From NCBI GenBank assembly GCA_009775605.1, contig VSPV01000023.1:365-25813 (forward strand): a stretch of 25,449 nt of DNA. Direction: 5' to 3'. The translations under genes were made by a program, and so were the position numbers. This document shows, in pieces, positions 16,252 through 24,932 of the stretch. Under the pieces are notes generated by a model. It did no database searches. It was not told the DNA's origin and saw only the letters and a program-made list of their open reading frames with translations. Within the stretch, counting starts at the first letter, position 1; the number at the start of each line of letters is the position of its first letter. Source of the stretch: Paramuribaculum sp. Lineage in GTDB: Bacteria; Bacteroidota; Bacteroidia; Bacteroidales; Muribaculaceae.

Positions 16252-17508
16252 TTATTCCAGCCCGTATTCCTTGATTTTCCTGTAAAGTGTCCGCTCCGAG
16301 ATGTTGAGCTCCTGGGCCGTTGCCTTGCGCTTGCCCCCGTTCGCCTCAAGACTGCGGCGTATGGTCTCGCGCTCCGTCTCTTCGAGGGTGTGGGCGGCCA
16401 CGGGTTCGGCCGACACGTCGATCGACTCCACATCGCGGGGCGTCTCGCGTCGGCGTCCCAGCAGATCCACGTCGCTCTCGCTGCGGTATTTCACAAGCGA
16501 GCTGCTCGTGGGGGCCTCCGGAGCCTTGATGGAGAGCGCGCGCCGGGGCAGCCGCTCGTCGAGTTCGCGGCGCAGGGCGTCAATCTCGCCCTGAAGGCGG
16601 AATATCATGTTGAAAAGCACCTCGCGCTCCGAGTCGTAGCTGTGGAAGCCCGGGCCGCGTCCCCCCGCCGCATCAGCGAGTGCGGGGGAATATTCGGTGC
16701 AGTGGGCCGGCAGATAGGGCTTCAGGTCGTCGGCGCTCACGGTCTGGCCGCTGAGAAACAGCGCCGCCTGTTCCACCACGTTCTTGAGCTGGCGCACATT
16801 GCCCGGCCAGCGGTAGTGGAGCATCATGGAGCGCGCGCCGTCGTCAAGCGTGATGGCCGGCATGCGGTAGCGCTCGGCGAAGTCGCCTGCGAATTTCCGA
16901 GCAAGCAGCGTTATGTCCCCTCCGCGCTCGCGCAGCGGCGGCACGTTTATCTGCACGGTTGAGAGGCGGTAATAGAGGTCCTCGCGGAAGCGACCGGCCG
17001 CAACGGCCTCGAGCATGTCGACGTTGGTTGCCGCCACTACCCTTATGTTGGTTTTCTGAACCGTCGAGGAACCCACTTTCAGGAACTCTCCCGTCTCCAG
17101 CACCCTGAGCAACCGCGCCTGGGTGGTCAGCGGAAGCTCGGCCACCTCATCCAGAAATATGGTGCCGCCGTCGGCTTCCTCGAAGTAGCCCTTGCGCGAG
17201 CCTATGGCGCCGGTGAACGACCCCTTTTCATGGCCGAACAGCTCGGAATCTATGGTGCCTTCGGGTATGGCGCCGCAGTTCACGGCTATGTAGCGGCTGT
17301 GCTTGCGCGGACTGTAGGCGTGGATAATCTTGGGGAAGAACTCCTTGCCGGTGCCGCTCTCGCCGGTCACGAGCACCGAGAGGTCAATCGGCGCAACCTT
17401 TATGGCGCGCTGTACCGCGGCAATCAGCGACGGGGCGTTGCCCACTATCCCGAAGCGCAGTTTGGCGTCCTGGATTTCGCGGGGTATATCGGGTGTGTTC
17501 AGCGGCAT
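16252..17508 (-). CDS. Sigma-54-dependent transcriptional activator without receiver domain
   Basis: This AAA+ enhancer-binding protein uses ATP to open sigma-54 promoters. The 418-residue form starts at the ATG at 17508-17506 (MPLNTPDIPREIQ). The frame continues upstream to 17781, but that reading lies inside the acyltransferase gene and looks non-coding. Only about 20 residues precede the AAA+ domain, so there is no receiver, PAS or GAF sensor. Seen motifs are Walker A GESGTGKE (49-56), the sigma-54 contact loop as GSFTGA (96-101, Ser for the usual Ala), Walker B IFLDE (117-121) and the arginine-finger region FREDLYYRL (174-182). A Fis-type helix-turn-helix ends the protein (ERETIRRSLEANGGKRKATA onward). 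It overlaps the upstream gene by 10 bp. Its targets are unknown. Confidence 0.92.
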   Translation of the reverse strand: MPLNTPDIPREIQDAKLRFGIVGNAPSLIAAVQRAIKVAPIDLSVLVTGESGTGKEFFPKIIHAYSPRKHSRYIAVNCGAIPEGTIDSELFGHEKGSFTGAIGSRKGYFEEADGGTIFLDEVAELPLTTQARLLRVLETGEFLKVGSSTVQKTNIRVVAATNVDMLEAVAAGRFREDLYYRLSTVQINVPPLRERGGDITLLARKFAGDFAERYRMPAITLDDGARSMMLHYRWPGNVRQLKNVVEQAALFLSGQTVSADDLKPYLPAHCTEYSPALADAAGGRGPGFHSYDSEREVLFNMIFRLQGEIDALRRELDERLPRRALSIKAPEAPTSSSLVKYRSESDVDLLGRRRETPRDVESIDVSAEPVAAHTLEETERETIRRSLEANGGKRKATAQELNISERTLYRKIKEYGLE

Positions 17509-18344
17509 TTCAGTTCGTATGTTTTTGATTTCAGGAATCGGCCCAGAGCCTCGGTGTCGTCGCCGAAGCGCTTTATCTCTTCGGTGGAAACCGGCTCGCC
17601 TATGCTTACGTGTATGGTCTTGTGGCGCTTGAGGAACACTTCGGCCGGCAACCGCACCGTGCGCAGTTTCCAGCTTATGCGTCCCAGCAGATTGAACCAC
17701 CATGAGTTGCTGCCGTGGAAGAATATCGGTATCACGGGCACGCCCAGCTGCTGAATAAGCCTTATAATCACCGGCTGCCACTCGCGGTCCTCGAGGCGTC
17801 CGCGGTTATTGATTTTCGACACCGCTCCCGCCGGGAAAAATCCCAGGGGATGGCCGCGGCGCACGTGCATCAGCGCCTCCCTTATGCCGCGCATCGACAC
17901 GGCTTTCTTCTTCGGGTCGTCGCTTGCCAGGGCGTCCACGGCTATGAAGTTGGGGCGCATGGCCGATATGTGGTTGAGCACCATGTTCACCATCACCTTG
18001 AAGTCGGGCCGGTGCTCGCCCACAATTTTTATGAGCGATATGCCGTCGAGCGCGCCGAAGGGGTGGTTGCTCACGGTCACGAACGCCCCTTCGGGGAAGC
18101 GGTCGAGAATCTCCTCGCCGTCGATTTTCAGGGTTATGTCGAGCTCGTTGAGGAGCCCGGCGGTGAACGGTACGCCCGGCGTGCCGCAGTTGTGGCGGTG
18201 AAGGTCGTTCACCTTGTCCATCGCCACGGCGTGCATGGCCCACTCCACGAGTTTCCGGTGCCCTGCCAGAGCGGGCGCCATGGCGGCAATGTCGTCGAAG
18301 TTGAGCACATCGGGCTTTATCTGGTTGTTGTCTGTCTGTTCCAT
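17499..18344 (-). CDS. PlsC-like lysophospholipid/aminolipid acyltransferase
   Basis: The 281-residue protein belongs to the glycerol-3-phosphate/lysophosphatidate acyltransferase fold. It has the catalytic H-x4-D in NHPFGALD (93-100) and the substrate-binding block FFPAGAVS (169-176), followed by the conserved VPVIPIFFHGSNS segment. It has no clear transmembrane helix and probably attaches to the inner membrane surface. Related Bacteroides enzymes (GlsA/OlsA type) O-acylate glycine or ornithine lipids, while others acylate lysophospholipids. No N-acyltransferase partner gene is adjacent, so the exact substrate is open. It lies 45 bp after ansA and overlaps the sigma-54 activator by 10 bp. 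Confidence 0.85.
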   Translation of the reverse strand: MEQTDNNQIKPDVLNFDDIAAMAPALAGHRKLVEWAMHAVAMDKVNDLHRHNCGTPGVPFTAGLLNELDITLKIDGEEILDRFPEGAFVTVSNHPFGALDGISLIKIVGEHRPDFKVMVNMVLNHISAMRPNFIAVDALASDDPKKKAVSMRGIREALMHVRRGHPLGFFPAGAVSKINNRGRLEDREWQPVIIRLIQQLGVPVIPIFFHGSNSWWFNLLGRISWKLRTVRLPAEVFLKRHKTIHVSIGEPVSTEEIKRFGDDTEALGRFLKSKTYELKCR

Positions 18345-18389
18345 AGTTTTTTGTAGAGGGTTGGTTTTGATCGCGGGATGGGCCGCGGA

Positions 18390-19445
18390 TCAGAACATGG
18401 TGCGGGGAGAGAGGCTCATTTCTCCGCACATAGGCGTGCGCAGATACTGCACAACCTGGTCGTGGCTTATCCCCAGAGCGAAGAGATACATCATCTTGGT
18501 GAGGGCTGCCTCAGGCGTTATATCGTGGCCCGAAATCACCCCGGTGGCAGCCAGACGGTCGCCGGTGAGGTAGAGTTTCTGCACCGAGCCGTTTATGCAC
18601 TGGGTCACATTCATCACGATGATTCCCGATTTTATGGCGTCGGAAATCGCGTCGGTAAACCACGAGGATGTGGGGGCGTTGCCCGCACCGTAGGTTTTCA
18701 GCACTATACCTTTCACTCCCGGAGTGGCCAGCGCGTGGCGGAGCACCGTCTCGGTTATGCCCGGGAAGAGGTCTATGGCCATTACCGAGGGGTCCATGCT
18801 GGTCGACACGTTGAACTCTCCCGCGTCCGGCGGCAGGCGGTAGAGCGCGTCGTCGTTGAATATTATGTCGAGGCCTATCTTGGCAAGGCGCGGATAGTTG
18901 TTGCTCTTGAAGGCGTTGAAGTTGTCGGCGCTTATCTTGGTGGAGCGGTTGCCGCGCCACAGATAGTTCTCGAAGAGTATGGCCACCTCCTGTATCTTGG
19001 GCTGCTCGTCGGGGCCGATGGCGGCCGCCACCTGCACGGCGGTGATGAGGTTTTCCTCGCCGTCGGTTCTCACTTCGCCTATAGGAAGCTGCGAGCCTGT
19101 GATAATCACCGGTTTGCGCAGATTGTGGAGCATGAATGAGAGTGCCGAGGCCGAGTAGGCCATGGTGTCTGTGCCGTGAAGCACCACGAAGCCGTCGTAG
19201 CGGTCGTAGTTGTCGCGTATCGCTTCCGCTATCTGCTCCCAGTGGGTGGGATTCATGTCCGACGAGTCAATGGGCGGATTGAATGATATGTTGTCAATCA
19301 CGTAATTGAGCATCTTTATCTTCGGCACGTTGTCAATCAGGTGAGTGAAGTCGAACGGACGCAGAGTATGCGTTTCGGCATCCTCTATCATGCCTATGGT
19401 GCCTCCGGTGTAGATAAGGAGAATTCGGGGCTGGGCTGCTGCCAT
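18390..19445 (-). CDS. ansA: Type I (cytosolic) L-asparaginase
   Basis: The enzyme hydrolyses L-asparagine to aspartate and ammonia. The 351-residue length fits the AnsA family, and there is no signal peptide, so it should be cytosolic. Active-site signature 1 is YTGGTIGM (Thr13 and Thr16 in the glycine-rich loop). Signature 2 is HGTDTMAYSAS (90-100), whose Thr and Asp are the second catalytic pair. The allosteric behaviour known for E. coli AnsA cannot be read from sequence. It is 52 bp downstream of metG and 45 bp upstream of the acyltransferase, both on the same strand, so co-transcription is likely. Confidence 0.95.
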   Translation of the reverse strand: MAAAQPRILLIYTGGTIGMIEDAETHTLRPFDFTHLIDNVPKIKMLNYVIDNISFNPPIDSSDMNPTHWEQIAEAIRDNYDRYDGFVVLHGTDTMAYSASALSFMLHNLRKPVIITGSQLPIGEVRTDGEENLITAVQVAAAIGPDEQPKIQEVAILFENYLWRGNRSTKISADNFNAFKSNNYPRLAKIGLDIIFNDDALYRLPPDAGEFNVSTSMDPSVMAIDLFPGITETVLRHALATPGVKGIVLKTYGAGNAPTSSWFTDAISDAIKSGIIVMNVTQCINGSVQKLYLTGDRLAATGVISGHDITPEAALTKMMYLFALGISHDQVVQYLRTPMCGEMSLSPRTMF

Positions 19446-19497
19446 TGTACAGTGATTTTTATGGTATAGTTATGAGGAGTTCTTTAGAGAGGCGGGG

Positions 19498-21540
19498 TTA
19501 TTTCACCTGCGCGCCGGGCGTCACGGGAGCTGTCGGGCCTATCACCACCAGCGATCCGTCGGCGTTTTCGGCCGAGAGTATCATGCCCTGCGATTCTATG
19601 CCCTTGAGCTTGCGCGGAGGAAGGTTGGCTATAAAGCACACCTGCTTGCCCACGAGGTCTTCGGGGGCGTAGTGACGTGCGATGCCCGACACTATGGTGC
19701 GTTTCTCCAGACCGTCGTCAATCAGGAAGCGGAGGAGTTTGTCGGCCTTCGGCACTTTGGCGCACTCAAGCACGGTTCCAACCCTGATATCGGCTTTCAT
19801 GAAGGTGTCAAAGTCCACGTCGGGGGCCTGCGGAGCGGCTTTCCAGTTTTTCAGGCGGTTTTCCCCCTTGATGCGTGCCAGGCGGTCGAGCTGCTTCTGC
19901 ACGGTCTCGTCGTCGATTTTCTCAAACAGCAGTTCGGGCTGTCCGAGGGGGTTGCCGGCAGTCACGAGGTCGCGGCTGCCGAGTTCCTGCCAGCTTATCT
20001 GGCCCATTCCGAGCATGCCGCGGAGTTTAGCCGACATGAAGGGAAGGAACGGCTCGAAGGCTATGGCCAGGTTGGCGCAGAGCTGCAGGGCGCAGTTGAG
20101 CACGGTGGCCACGCGGGCCATGTCGGTCTTGGCCACTTTCCAGGGCTCGGTCTCCTGCAGATAGCGGTTGCCGGCGCGAGCCATGTCCATGGCATTTTTC
20201 AGTGCCTCGCGGAAATGGAAGGTGTCGAGGTTGGCCGAGAGCTGCTCTTTGAGCGAATCAAGCTCGGCGAACAGCTGCCGGTCTGTGTCCTCAAGCTCTC
20301 CGGCTGCCGGAACGGTGCCTCCGAAATATTTGTGGGTGAGCACCACGGCGCGGTTCACGAAGTTGCCGAGGATGGCAACCAGTTCATTGTTGTTGCGCGC
20401 CTGGAAGTCGCTCCATGTGAAATCGTTGTCCTTTGTCTCGGGAGCGTTGGCGGTGAGCACGTAGCGCAGCACGTCCTGCTTTCCGGGGAAATCGCGCAGG
20501 TATTCGTGGAGCCATACGGCCCAGTTGCGCGAGGTGGATATTTTGTCGCCCTCGAGGTTCAGGAACTCGTTGGCGGGCACGTTTTCCGGAAGCTGGAACC
20601 CGTCGCCGTAGGCCATGAGCATGGTGGGGAACACTATGCAGTGGAACACGATGTTGTCCTTGCCTATGAAGTTGATTATGCGTGTCTCGGGGTCTTTCCA
20701 GTATTTCTCCCAGCTGTCGGGGAGCAGCTCCTTGGTGTTGGAGATGTAGCCTATGGGAGCGTCGAACCACACGTAGAGCACCTTGCCTTCGGCGCCTTCC
20801 ACCGGCACGGGCACACCCCAGTTGAGGTCGCGGCTCACGGCGCGGGGCTGCAGCCCCAGGTCGAGCCACGATTTGCACTGACCGTACACGTTGGTCTTCC
20901 ATTCCTTATGGCCTTCGAGAATCCATTTGCGCAGAGCTTCCTCCCAGCGGTTCAGAGGCAGGTACCAGTGGGTGGTCTCCTTCATGGTGACTGGTGCGGA
21001 AGTGAGGCGCGAGTGGGGATTGATGAGGTCGGTGGCGTTGAGCGACGAGCCGCATGCCTCGCACTGGTCGCCGTAGGCGCGGTCGCTGCCGCAGTGGGGG
21101 CAGGTGCCGGTCACGTAGCGGTCGGCGAGGAATTCGCCGGCCTTCTCGTCGTAGGGCTGCATGGAGGTCTGCACCTCAAACTGTCCTGCGTCGTAGAGAT
21201 GGCGGAAGAATTCGCTGGCTGTGCGCGAATGTATGTCGGAAGTGGTGCGTGAGTACACGTCGAAGGATATGCCCAGTTCCTCCATCGAGTCCTTGATTAT
21301 CTTGTGGTAGCGGTCCACGATGTCCTGGGGCGTCACTCCTTCCTCGCGGGCCTTGATGGTGATGGGCACGCCGTGTTCGTCGCTTCCGCCCACCATCACC
21401 ACATCCTCGCCGCGAAGGCGCATGTAGCGGGTATAGATGTCGGCGGGAACGTAAACTCCCGCAAGGTGTCCTATATGCACGGGACCGTTGGCGTAGGGGA
21501 GAGCCGTGGTCACGAGTGTCCGTTTGAATTTCTTTTCCAT
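19498..21540 (-). CDS. metG: Methionyl-tRNA synthetase
   Basis: This cytosolic class I synthetase charges tRNA-Met. The 680-residue protein has the HIGH motif as HIGH itself (22-25, within PYANGPVHIGHLAG). A zinc-binding insert follows (CPHCG and CEACG, about 140-160). The signature usually written KMSKS is KISTS at 333-337 (GDKISTSRNWAVW), as in several Bacteroidetes enzymes. The anticodon-binding helical domain follows. The last 105 residues or so (from about 575) form an EMAP-II/Arc1-like OB-fold tRNA-binding domain used for dimerisation and tRNA capture (DIRVGTVLECAKVPKADKL). It starts 60 bp after the DUF4831 gene. Confidence 0.98.
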   Translation of the reverse strand: MEKKFKRTLVTTALPYANGPVHIGHLAGVYVPADIYTRYMRLRGEDVVMVGGSDEHGVPITIKAREEGVTPQDIVDRYHKIIKDSMEELGISFDVYSRTTSDIHSRTASEFFRHLYDAGQFEVQTSMQPYDEKAGEFLADRYVTGTCPHCGSDRAYGDQCEACGSSLNATDLINPHSRLTSAPVTMKETTHWYLPLNRWEEALRKWILEGHKEWKTNVYGQCKSWLDLGLQPRAVSRDLNWGVPVPVEGAEGKVLYVWFDAPIGYISNTKELLPDSWEKYWKDPETRIINFIGKDNIVFHCIVFPTMLMAYGDGFQLPENVPANEFLNLEGDKISTSRNWAVWLHEYLRDFPGKQDVLRYVLTANAPETKDNDFTWSDFQARNNNELVAILGNFVNRAVVLTHKYFGGTVPAAGELEDTDRQLFAELDSLKEQLSANLDTFHFREALKNAMDMARAGNRYLQETEPWKVAKTDMARVATVLNCALQLCANLAIAFEPFLPFMSAKLRGMLGMGQISWQELGSRDLVTAGNPLGQPELLFEKIDDETVQKQLDRLARIKGENRLKNWKAAPQAPDVDFDTFMKADIRVGTVLECAKVPKADKLLRFLIDDGLEKRTIVSGIARHYAPEDLVGKQVCFIANLPPRKLKGIESQGMILSAENADGSLVVIGPTAPVTPGAQVK

Positions 21541-21600
21541 TATGCTTGATGTCTGGTTGAGATTCTGATTATAAGATAATAAGGGAGGACAGCCGGATGG

Positions 21601-22677
21601 TTATTCGTTGGTGCCCAGCTCCACGAGCGCTCCCGAGGCGGGATTGAACACGGCATATGCCGGCGCTTTCTTGTCGGTGAACATTCCGGGCTCGAGTCCG
21701 AACACCACGCCGTACTGAGCCACGTCCAGGTCGCGCGAGTCGAGCTGCCTGCCGTCGAATTCAGCCGTCACCCCGGCTGTGCCGGGCACGCGGTATGCCA
21801 GCCCTCCCTTGGGAAATTTCTTGGGCTCGCCTTTGTCGTTCTTAGGCAGTTCGCCGCGCTGCTTCACGCTGATGTCGAGATATATCGGGTCGCCGGTGAG
21901 GTTGTCGGCGTTCACCAGTCCGTCGGTCACCGACAGACGGGCCACCACCATCTTCTTGTTCTGTTCGGGAGGCATCACGGTGTATGTGCGTACCTGTGTG
22001 GAGGTCTGCGTTGTGCCGGCAAACATGGCCGTGAGCGCGGCTTCCTGCGCGGCCAGATTGTCGAGGGCAAGCTTCATGGCCTGACCGTCGCCCGGCATCT
22101 GGTCGGCGTTGCCCGATATGATGTCGGAGCGAGTCTGGCGAATCTCGAATATGCGTGCGGCGGCCAGTTCGGCGCGTTTGGCCGACGAGGGGCTTTTGAG
22201 CATCTCTTCGGTCATGGCCTGGCGTGCGGCGGCCGTCTCGAGCACGGTAGGTTCGGCCTCGCGTGCCTCGGGAAGTTCGGGCGAGTCGACGGGACGTGCC
22301 TCGGTGTTGACCGCCATGGGGAAATCGTGGTCGTCAATCACAATAAACGGTGTCTGGCCCGATTTGAACTGCACCAGATAGCGTTCCTCCTGGTCGGCTA
22401 TTCCGTGGGAGGTGATTACGGCCGATTTCACCGTGTAGACGGTGGAAGGCTCTTTGATGGGCTCTATGCCCAGATATTTCTTGGCATACCGGAAAAATTC
22501 TCCCGGCTGCTTCACGGTTTTCTCGGCCTCAATCGTAAGGTCGATGCCCGTCAGGGGCAGGGCGTAGATGAGGCCGTATTCGTTGGTCTTGTTGGCTGTG
22601 AGCTTCTGCACGTTCTGTGCTCCCGCTCCCAGTGCAAGTGCGGCCGCAAGGGCCGATATGACGAGTCGTTGTTTCAT
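21601..22677 (-). CDS. DUF4831 family secreted protein
   Basis: The product is 358 residues and begins with a signal peptide (MKQRLVISALAAALALGAGAQ), so it is exported. The mature N-terminus (VQKLTANKTNEYGLIYALPLT) and overall length match the DUF4831 family of Bacteroidetes, whose function is not established. A charged helical region at about 160-235 has many Glu, Arg and Ala and may be coiled. The rest is predicted beta-rich. The ATG at 22677-22675 overlaps the nnr stop (ATGA), which fixes the start; an open extension to 22737 lies inside nnr. Coupling to a metabolite-repair gene may be positional only. Confidence 0.82.
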   Translation of the reverse strand: MKQRLVISALAAALALGAGAQNVQKLTANKTNEYGLIYALPLTGIDLTIEAEKTVKQPGEFFRYAKKYLGIEPIKEPSTVYTVKSAVITSHGIADQEERYLVQFKSGQTPFIVIDDHDFPMAVNTEARPVDSPELPEAREAEPTVLETAAARQAMTEEMLKSPSSAKRAELAAARIFEIRQTRSDIISGNADQMPGDGQAMKLALDNLAAQEAALTAMFAGTTQTSTQVRTYTVMPPEQNKKMVVARLSVTDGLVNADNLTGDPIYLDISVKQRGELPKNDKGEPKKFPKGGLAYRVPGTAGVTAEFDGRQLDSRDLDVAQYGVVFGLEPGMFTDKKAPAYAVFNPASGALVELGTNE

Positions 22678-24224
22678 ATTATGTTTTTGTATTCGGAATG
22701 GGGATTCACAATGCTGTCGATGGCCATGCCGGCGCATGCGGCTATGTCGGAGGCCGAGGTGCCCGCTTCACCGTGGGTGCGCGAGGCTATGCGGCCGGCA
22801 AGTCCGTGAACGAACGAGCCAAGCAGCGCCGCTATCTCGGGTTTGTGGCCCTGTGCTATGAAGGAGGTCACCATGCCGGTGAGCACGTCGCCGGAGCCGG
22901 GTGTGGCCAGCGCGGGGGTGCCGGTGGAGTTGAAGTACACTTTGCCGTCGGGGCGCACAAGGGCCGAGTAGGCGCCTTTCAGAAGCACGAGTATGTTGTA
23001 GCGCCGGGCGGCGTCAATGGCTTTTATCAGTCGGCTTTCCTCGGTGCCCGACTCGCCGAAAAGCCGGTCGAATTCTCCGGCGTGGGGGGTGATTACGGTG
23101 AGCATCGGGAGCTGTTCGAGCATCGACGGGCGCCGCGCAATGCAGTTGAGGCCGTCGGCATCTATCACCAGCGGCATCGAGGGGCGTGAACGCAGGAAGG
23201 AGTCGAGGGCGTCGATGGTGGCGTCGTCGGTACCCAGACCCGGGCCTATTCCCAGGGCGTTGAAGGGATGGTCGAGCGTGATCTGCGACACATGTATTTT
23301 GTTGGCGTCGGCGTGGAACATGGCCTCGGGAACCATCGACTGGCATATCTCGAACGAGCACTGCGGGCCGTGTATGGTGAGCTTGCCAACACCCGTCCCC
23401 AGCGCGCCGCGCGATGCCAGCACCGAGGCTCCCACCATGCCGTAGCGTCCGGCCACGAGGCATGCCGAGCCGAAATCGGCCTTGGAGCAGAAGCGCGGAC
23501 GGCGGTGCAGCAGATGGCGCACCTCGCCTTCCTCTATGTACACGAAGTTTGTGGGACGCTGGTCTATGGCCTGGCGGCTAAGCCCTATGTCGAGCACCTC
23601 CCACTGGCCCACGATTTCGGCGTTCTCGGCGAAGAAGAAGGCTATCTTGGGAAACTGTATGGCCAGAGTGATGTCGGCGTGAATCACATTGCGCGTGATG
23701 AGCTGGCGGTTCCAGTCGCCGAACATACCGCTGGGCACGTCGATCGACACTATTTTGGCGCCCGACTCGTTGATGTAGCGTGCCAGCGCCATGAATCCGC
23801 CCACAAGCGGCTCGCGCAGACCGGTGCCGAACATGCCGTCTATCACCACGTCGCCCGGCTGGATTTCCGGTGCCGAGAAATGCTGTCCCACGACCTCTAT
23901 CAGGGAGTCGTTGCCGAAGCGGGTGCGTATCTCGTCGCGCCAGCGGCGGCATTCGTCGCTTATGCGGTTGCCTCCGATGTTGAGCAGGAACACGGTGGGT
24001 TTATAGCCCATCCCCACCAGGAATATGGCTGTGGCGAGAGCGTCGGCGCCGTTGTTGCCCGGGCCTGCGAACACTATTATGCGTTGCGACGGAGCCCAGC
24101 GCCGGGCTACGGCGCGGGCCGCTTCCTGTCCCGCGCGCTCCACCAGAGCGTGCAGCGTGATCCCTTCTTTTTCTATTGTGGCGCGCTCTATGGCGCTTAT
24201 TTCTTCTGTGGTAAAGAGCTTCAT
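22674..24224 (-). CDS. nnr: Bifunctional NAD(P)H-hydrate repair enzyme (epimerase and dehydratase)
   Basis: The enzyme repairs damaged NADHX and NADPHX. The N-terminal YjeF_N epimerase half interconverts the R and S hydrates, and the C-terminal ribokinase-like half dehydrates the S form using ADP or ATP. The 516 residues fit the fused form. Visible motifs are FAGPGNNGADALA (52-64; the usual GGDG is GADA here), GDVVIDGMFGTGLREP in the epimerase, and AGEFDRLFG and TPGSGDVLTGM with the catalytic Asp446 in the dehydratase. It is the first gene of the minus-strand series and overlaps the DUF4831 gene by 4 bp. A TAnnTTTG element lies about 60 bp upstream. Confidence 0.95.
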   Translation of the reverse strand: MKLFTTEEISAIERATIEKEGITLHALVERAGQEAARAVARRWAPSQRIIVFAGPGNNGADALATAIFLVGMGYKPTVFLLNIGGNRISDECRRWRDEIRTRFGNDSLIEVVGQHFSAPEIQPGDVVIDGMFGTGLREPLVGGFMALARYINESGAKIVSIDVPSGMFGDWNRQLITRNVIHADITLAIQFPKIAFFFAENAEIVGQWEVLDIGLSRQAIDQRPTNFVYIEEGEVRHLLHRRPRFCSKADFGSACLVAGRYGMVGASVLASRGALGTGVGKLTIHGPQCSFEICQSMVPEAMFHADANKIHVSQITLDHPFNALGIGPGLGTDDATIDALDSFLRSRPSMPLVIDADGLNCIARRPSMLEQLPMLTVITPHAGEFDRLFGESGTEESRLIKAIDAARRYNILVLLKGAYSALVRPDGKVYFNSTGTPALATPGSGDVLTGMVTSFIAQGHKPEIAALLGSFVHGLAGRIASRTHGEAGTSASDIAACAGMAIDSIVNPHSEYKNII

Positions 24225-24284
24225 TGCTTGAATTGTTGCTTGCGGTTAGGGTCGGAGCATCGGGCACTATGTGCCAACAGTCTA

Positions 24285-24292
24285 CAAAATTA
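24285..24292 (-). promoter_or_regulatory. Probable -7 element for nnr and the genes behind it
   Basis: The minus strand reads TAATTTTG, an exact TAnnTTTG match, in the 133-bp spacer shared with hpt and pointing toward nnr. The -33 position lacks a clear TTTG. A small hairpin, GGCAC-TAT-GTGCC (24263-24275), falls in the predicted leader. Confidence 0.55.
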
Positions 24293-24300
24293 CTAAATCT

Positions 24301-24332
24301 TTTCTCACCTCTTGAGATTTTTATTAAATTTG
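24301..24332 (+). promoter_or_regulatory. Probable promoter of hpt-adk
   Basis: TTTC (24301-24304), a 20-bp spacer and TAAATTTG (24325-24332) match the Bacteroidetes -33/-7 arrangement with one mismatch at -33. The start would be near 24339, leaving a leader of about 20 nt. It diverges from the nnr element 33 bp away. Confidence 0.65.
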
Positions 24333-24357
24333 CGTCAATAAAATCAACAAATTTACT

Positions 24358-24900
24358 ATGCGTCGAGTCACTTACAAAGGTCTGGATTTCGTTCCATATA
24401 TCGAAAAGGATAAAATCGAACAGCGGATACAGCAGCTCGCACGGCAGATAGAGGCCGACAGCAAGGTCGACAATCCGTTGTTTCTCTGTGTGCTCAACGG
24501 AGCCTTTCCCTTTGCCAGCGACCTTTTCCGTGCCGTCAACCTCCACTCTTCCGAAATCGCGTTCATAAGGCTTAAAAGCTATGAGGGCACCGGCTCAACC
24601 GGCAAGATTAAGGAAGTTTTCGGACTGGAGGAAGATATCACCGGCCGCACCGTGATTGTGGTGGAGGATATCGTGGATACCGGCCGCACTATCTCGCGCC
24701 TTGTCAGTGACCTGAAGAAGCGTAATCCCGCCGAAGTGAAAGTGGCCGCTCTGCTCTATAAGCCCGAAAGCGACGAGGTGGGTATCCGTCCCGATTACGT
24801 GGGCTTCGAGATACCGTCACGCTTCATCATAGGCTTCGGTCTTGATCTCGACGGTCTGGCCCGCAATCTGCCCGATATCTGGGTGCTTGATGAAAAATAA
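24358..24900 (+). CDS. hpt: Hypoxanthine phosphoribosyltransferase
   Basis: This cytosolic purine-salvage enzyme joins hypoxanthine (and often guanine) to PRPP to give IMP or GMP. The 180-residue length is typical. The PRPP-binding signature VVEDIVDTGRT is at 101-111, with the acidic pair Glu103/Asp104. The flexible loop KSYEGTGSTG is at 73-82, and VLNGAFPFASDL (45-56) forms the first PRPP loop. The C-terminal PDYVGFEIPSRFIIGFGLD segment contains the base-binding region. It is followed 32 bp later by adk on the same strand, which suits a shared role in purine nucleotide supply. Confidence 0.96.
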   Translation: MRRVTYKGLDFVPYIEKDKIEQRIQQLARQIEADSKVDNPLFLCVLNGAFPFASDLFRAVNLHSSEIAFIRLKSYEGTGSTGKIKEVFGLEEDITGRTVIVVEDIVDTGRTISRLVSDLKKRNPAEVKVAALLYKPESDEVGIRPDYVGFEIPSRFIIGFGLDLDGLARNLPDIWVLDEK

Positions 24901-24932
24901 ACTTACTTTAAATACCAAACACCGTTTTTGCC

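Noticed and set aside
17509..17781. N-terminal extension of the sigma-54 activator, possibly a sensor domain
   Set aside because: It lies inside the acyltransferase gene in another frame, with Arg/His-rich sequence and no domain resemblance.
24263..24276. Sigma-54 -24/-12 site on the minus strand (TTGGCAC...TGCC)
   Set aside because: The GG and GC pairs are 8 bp apart rather than the required 10, and the sequence is better read as a small palindrome.
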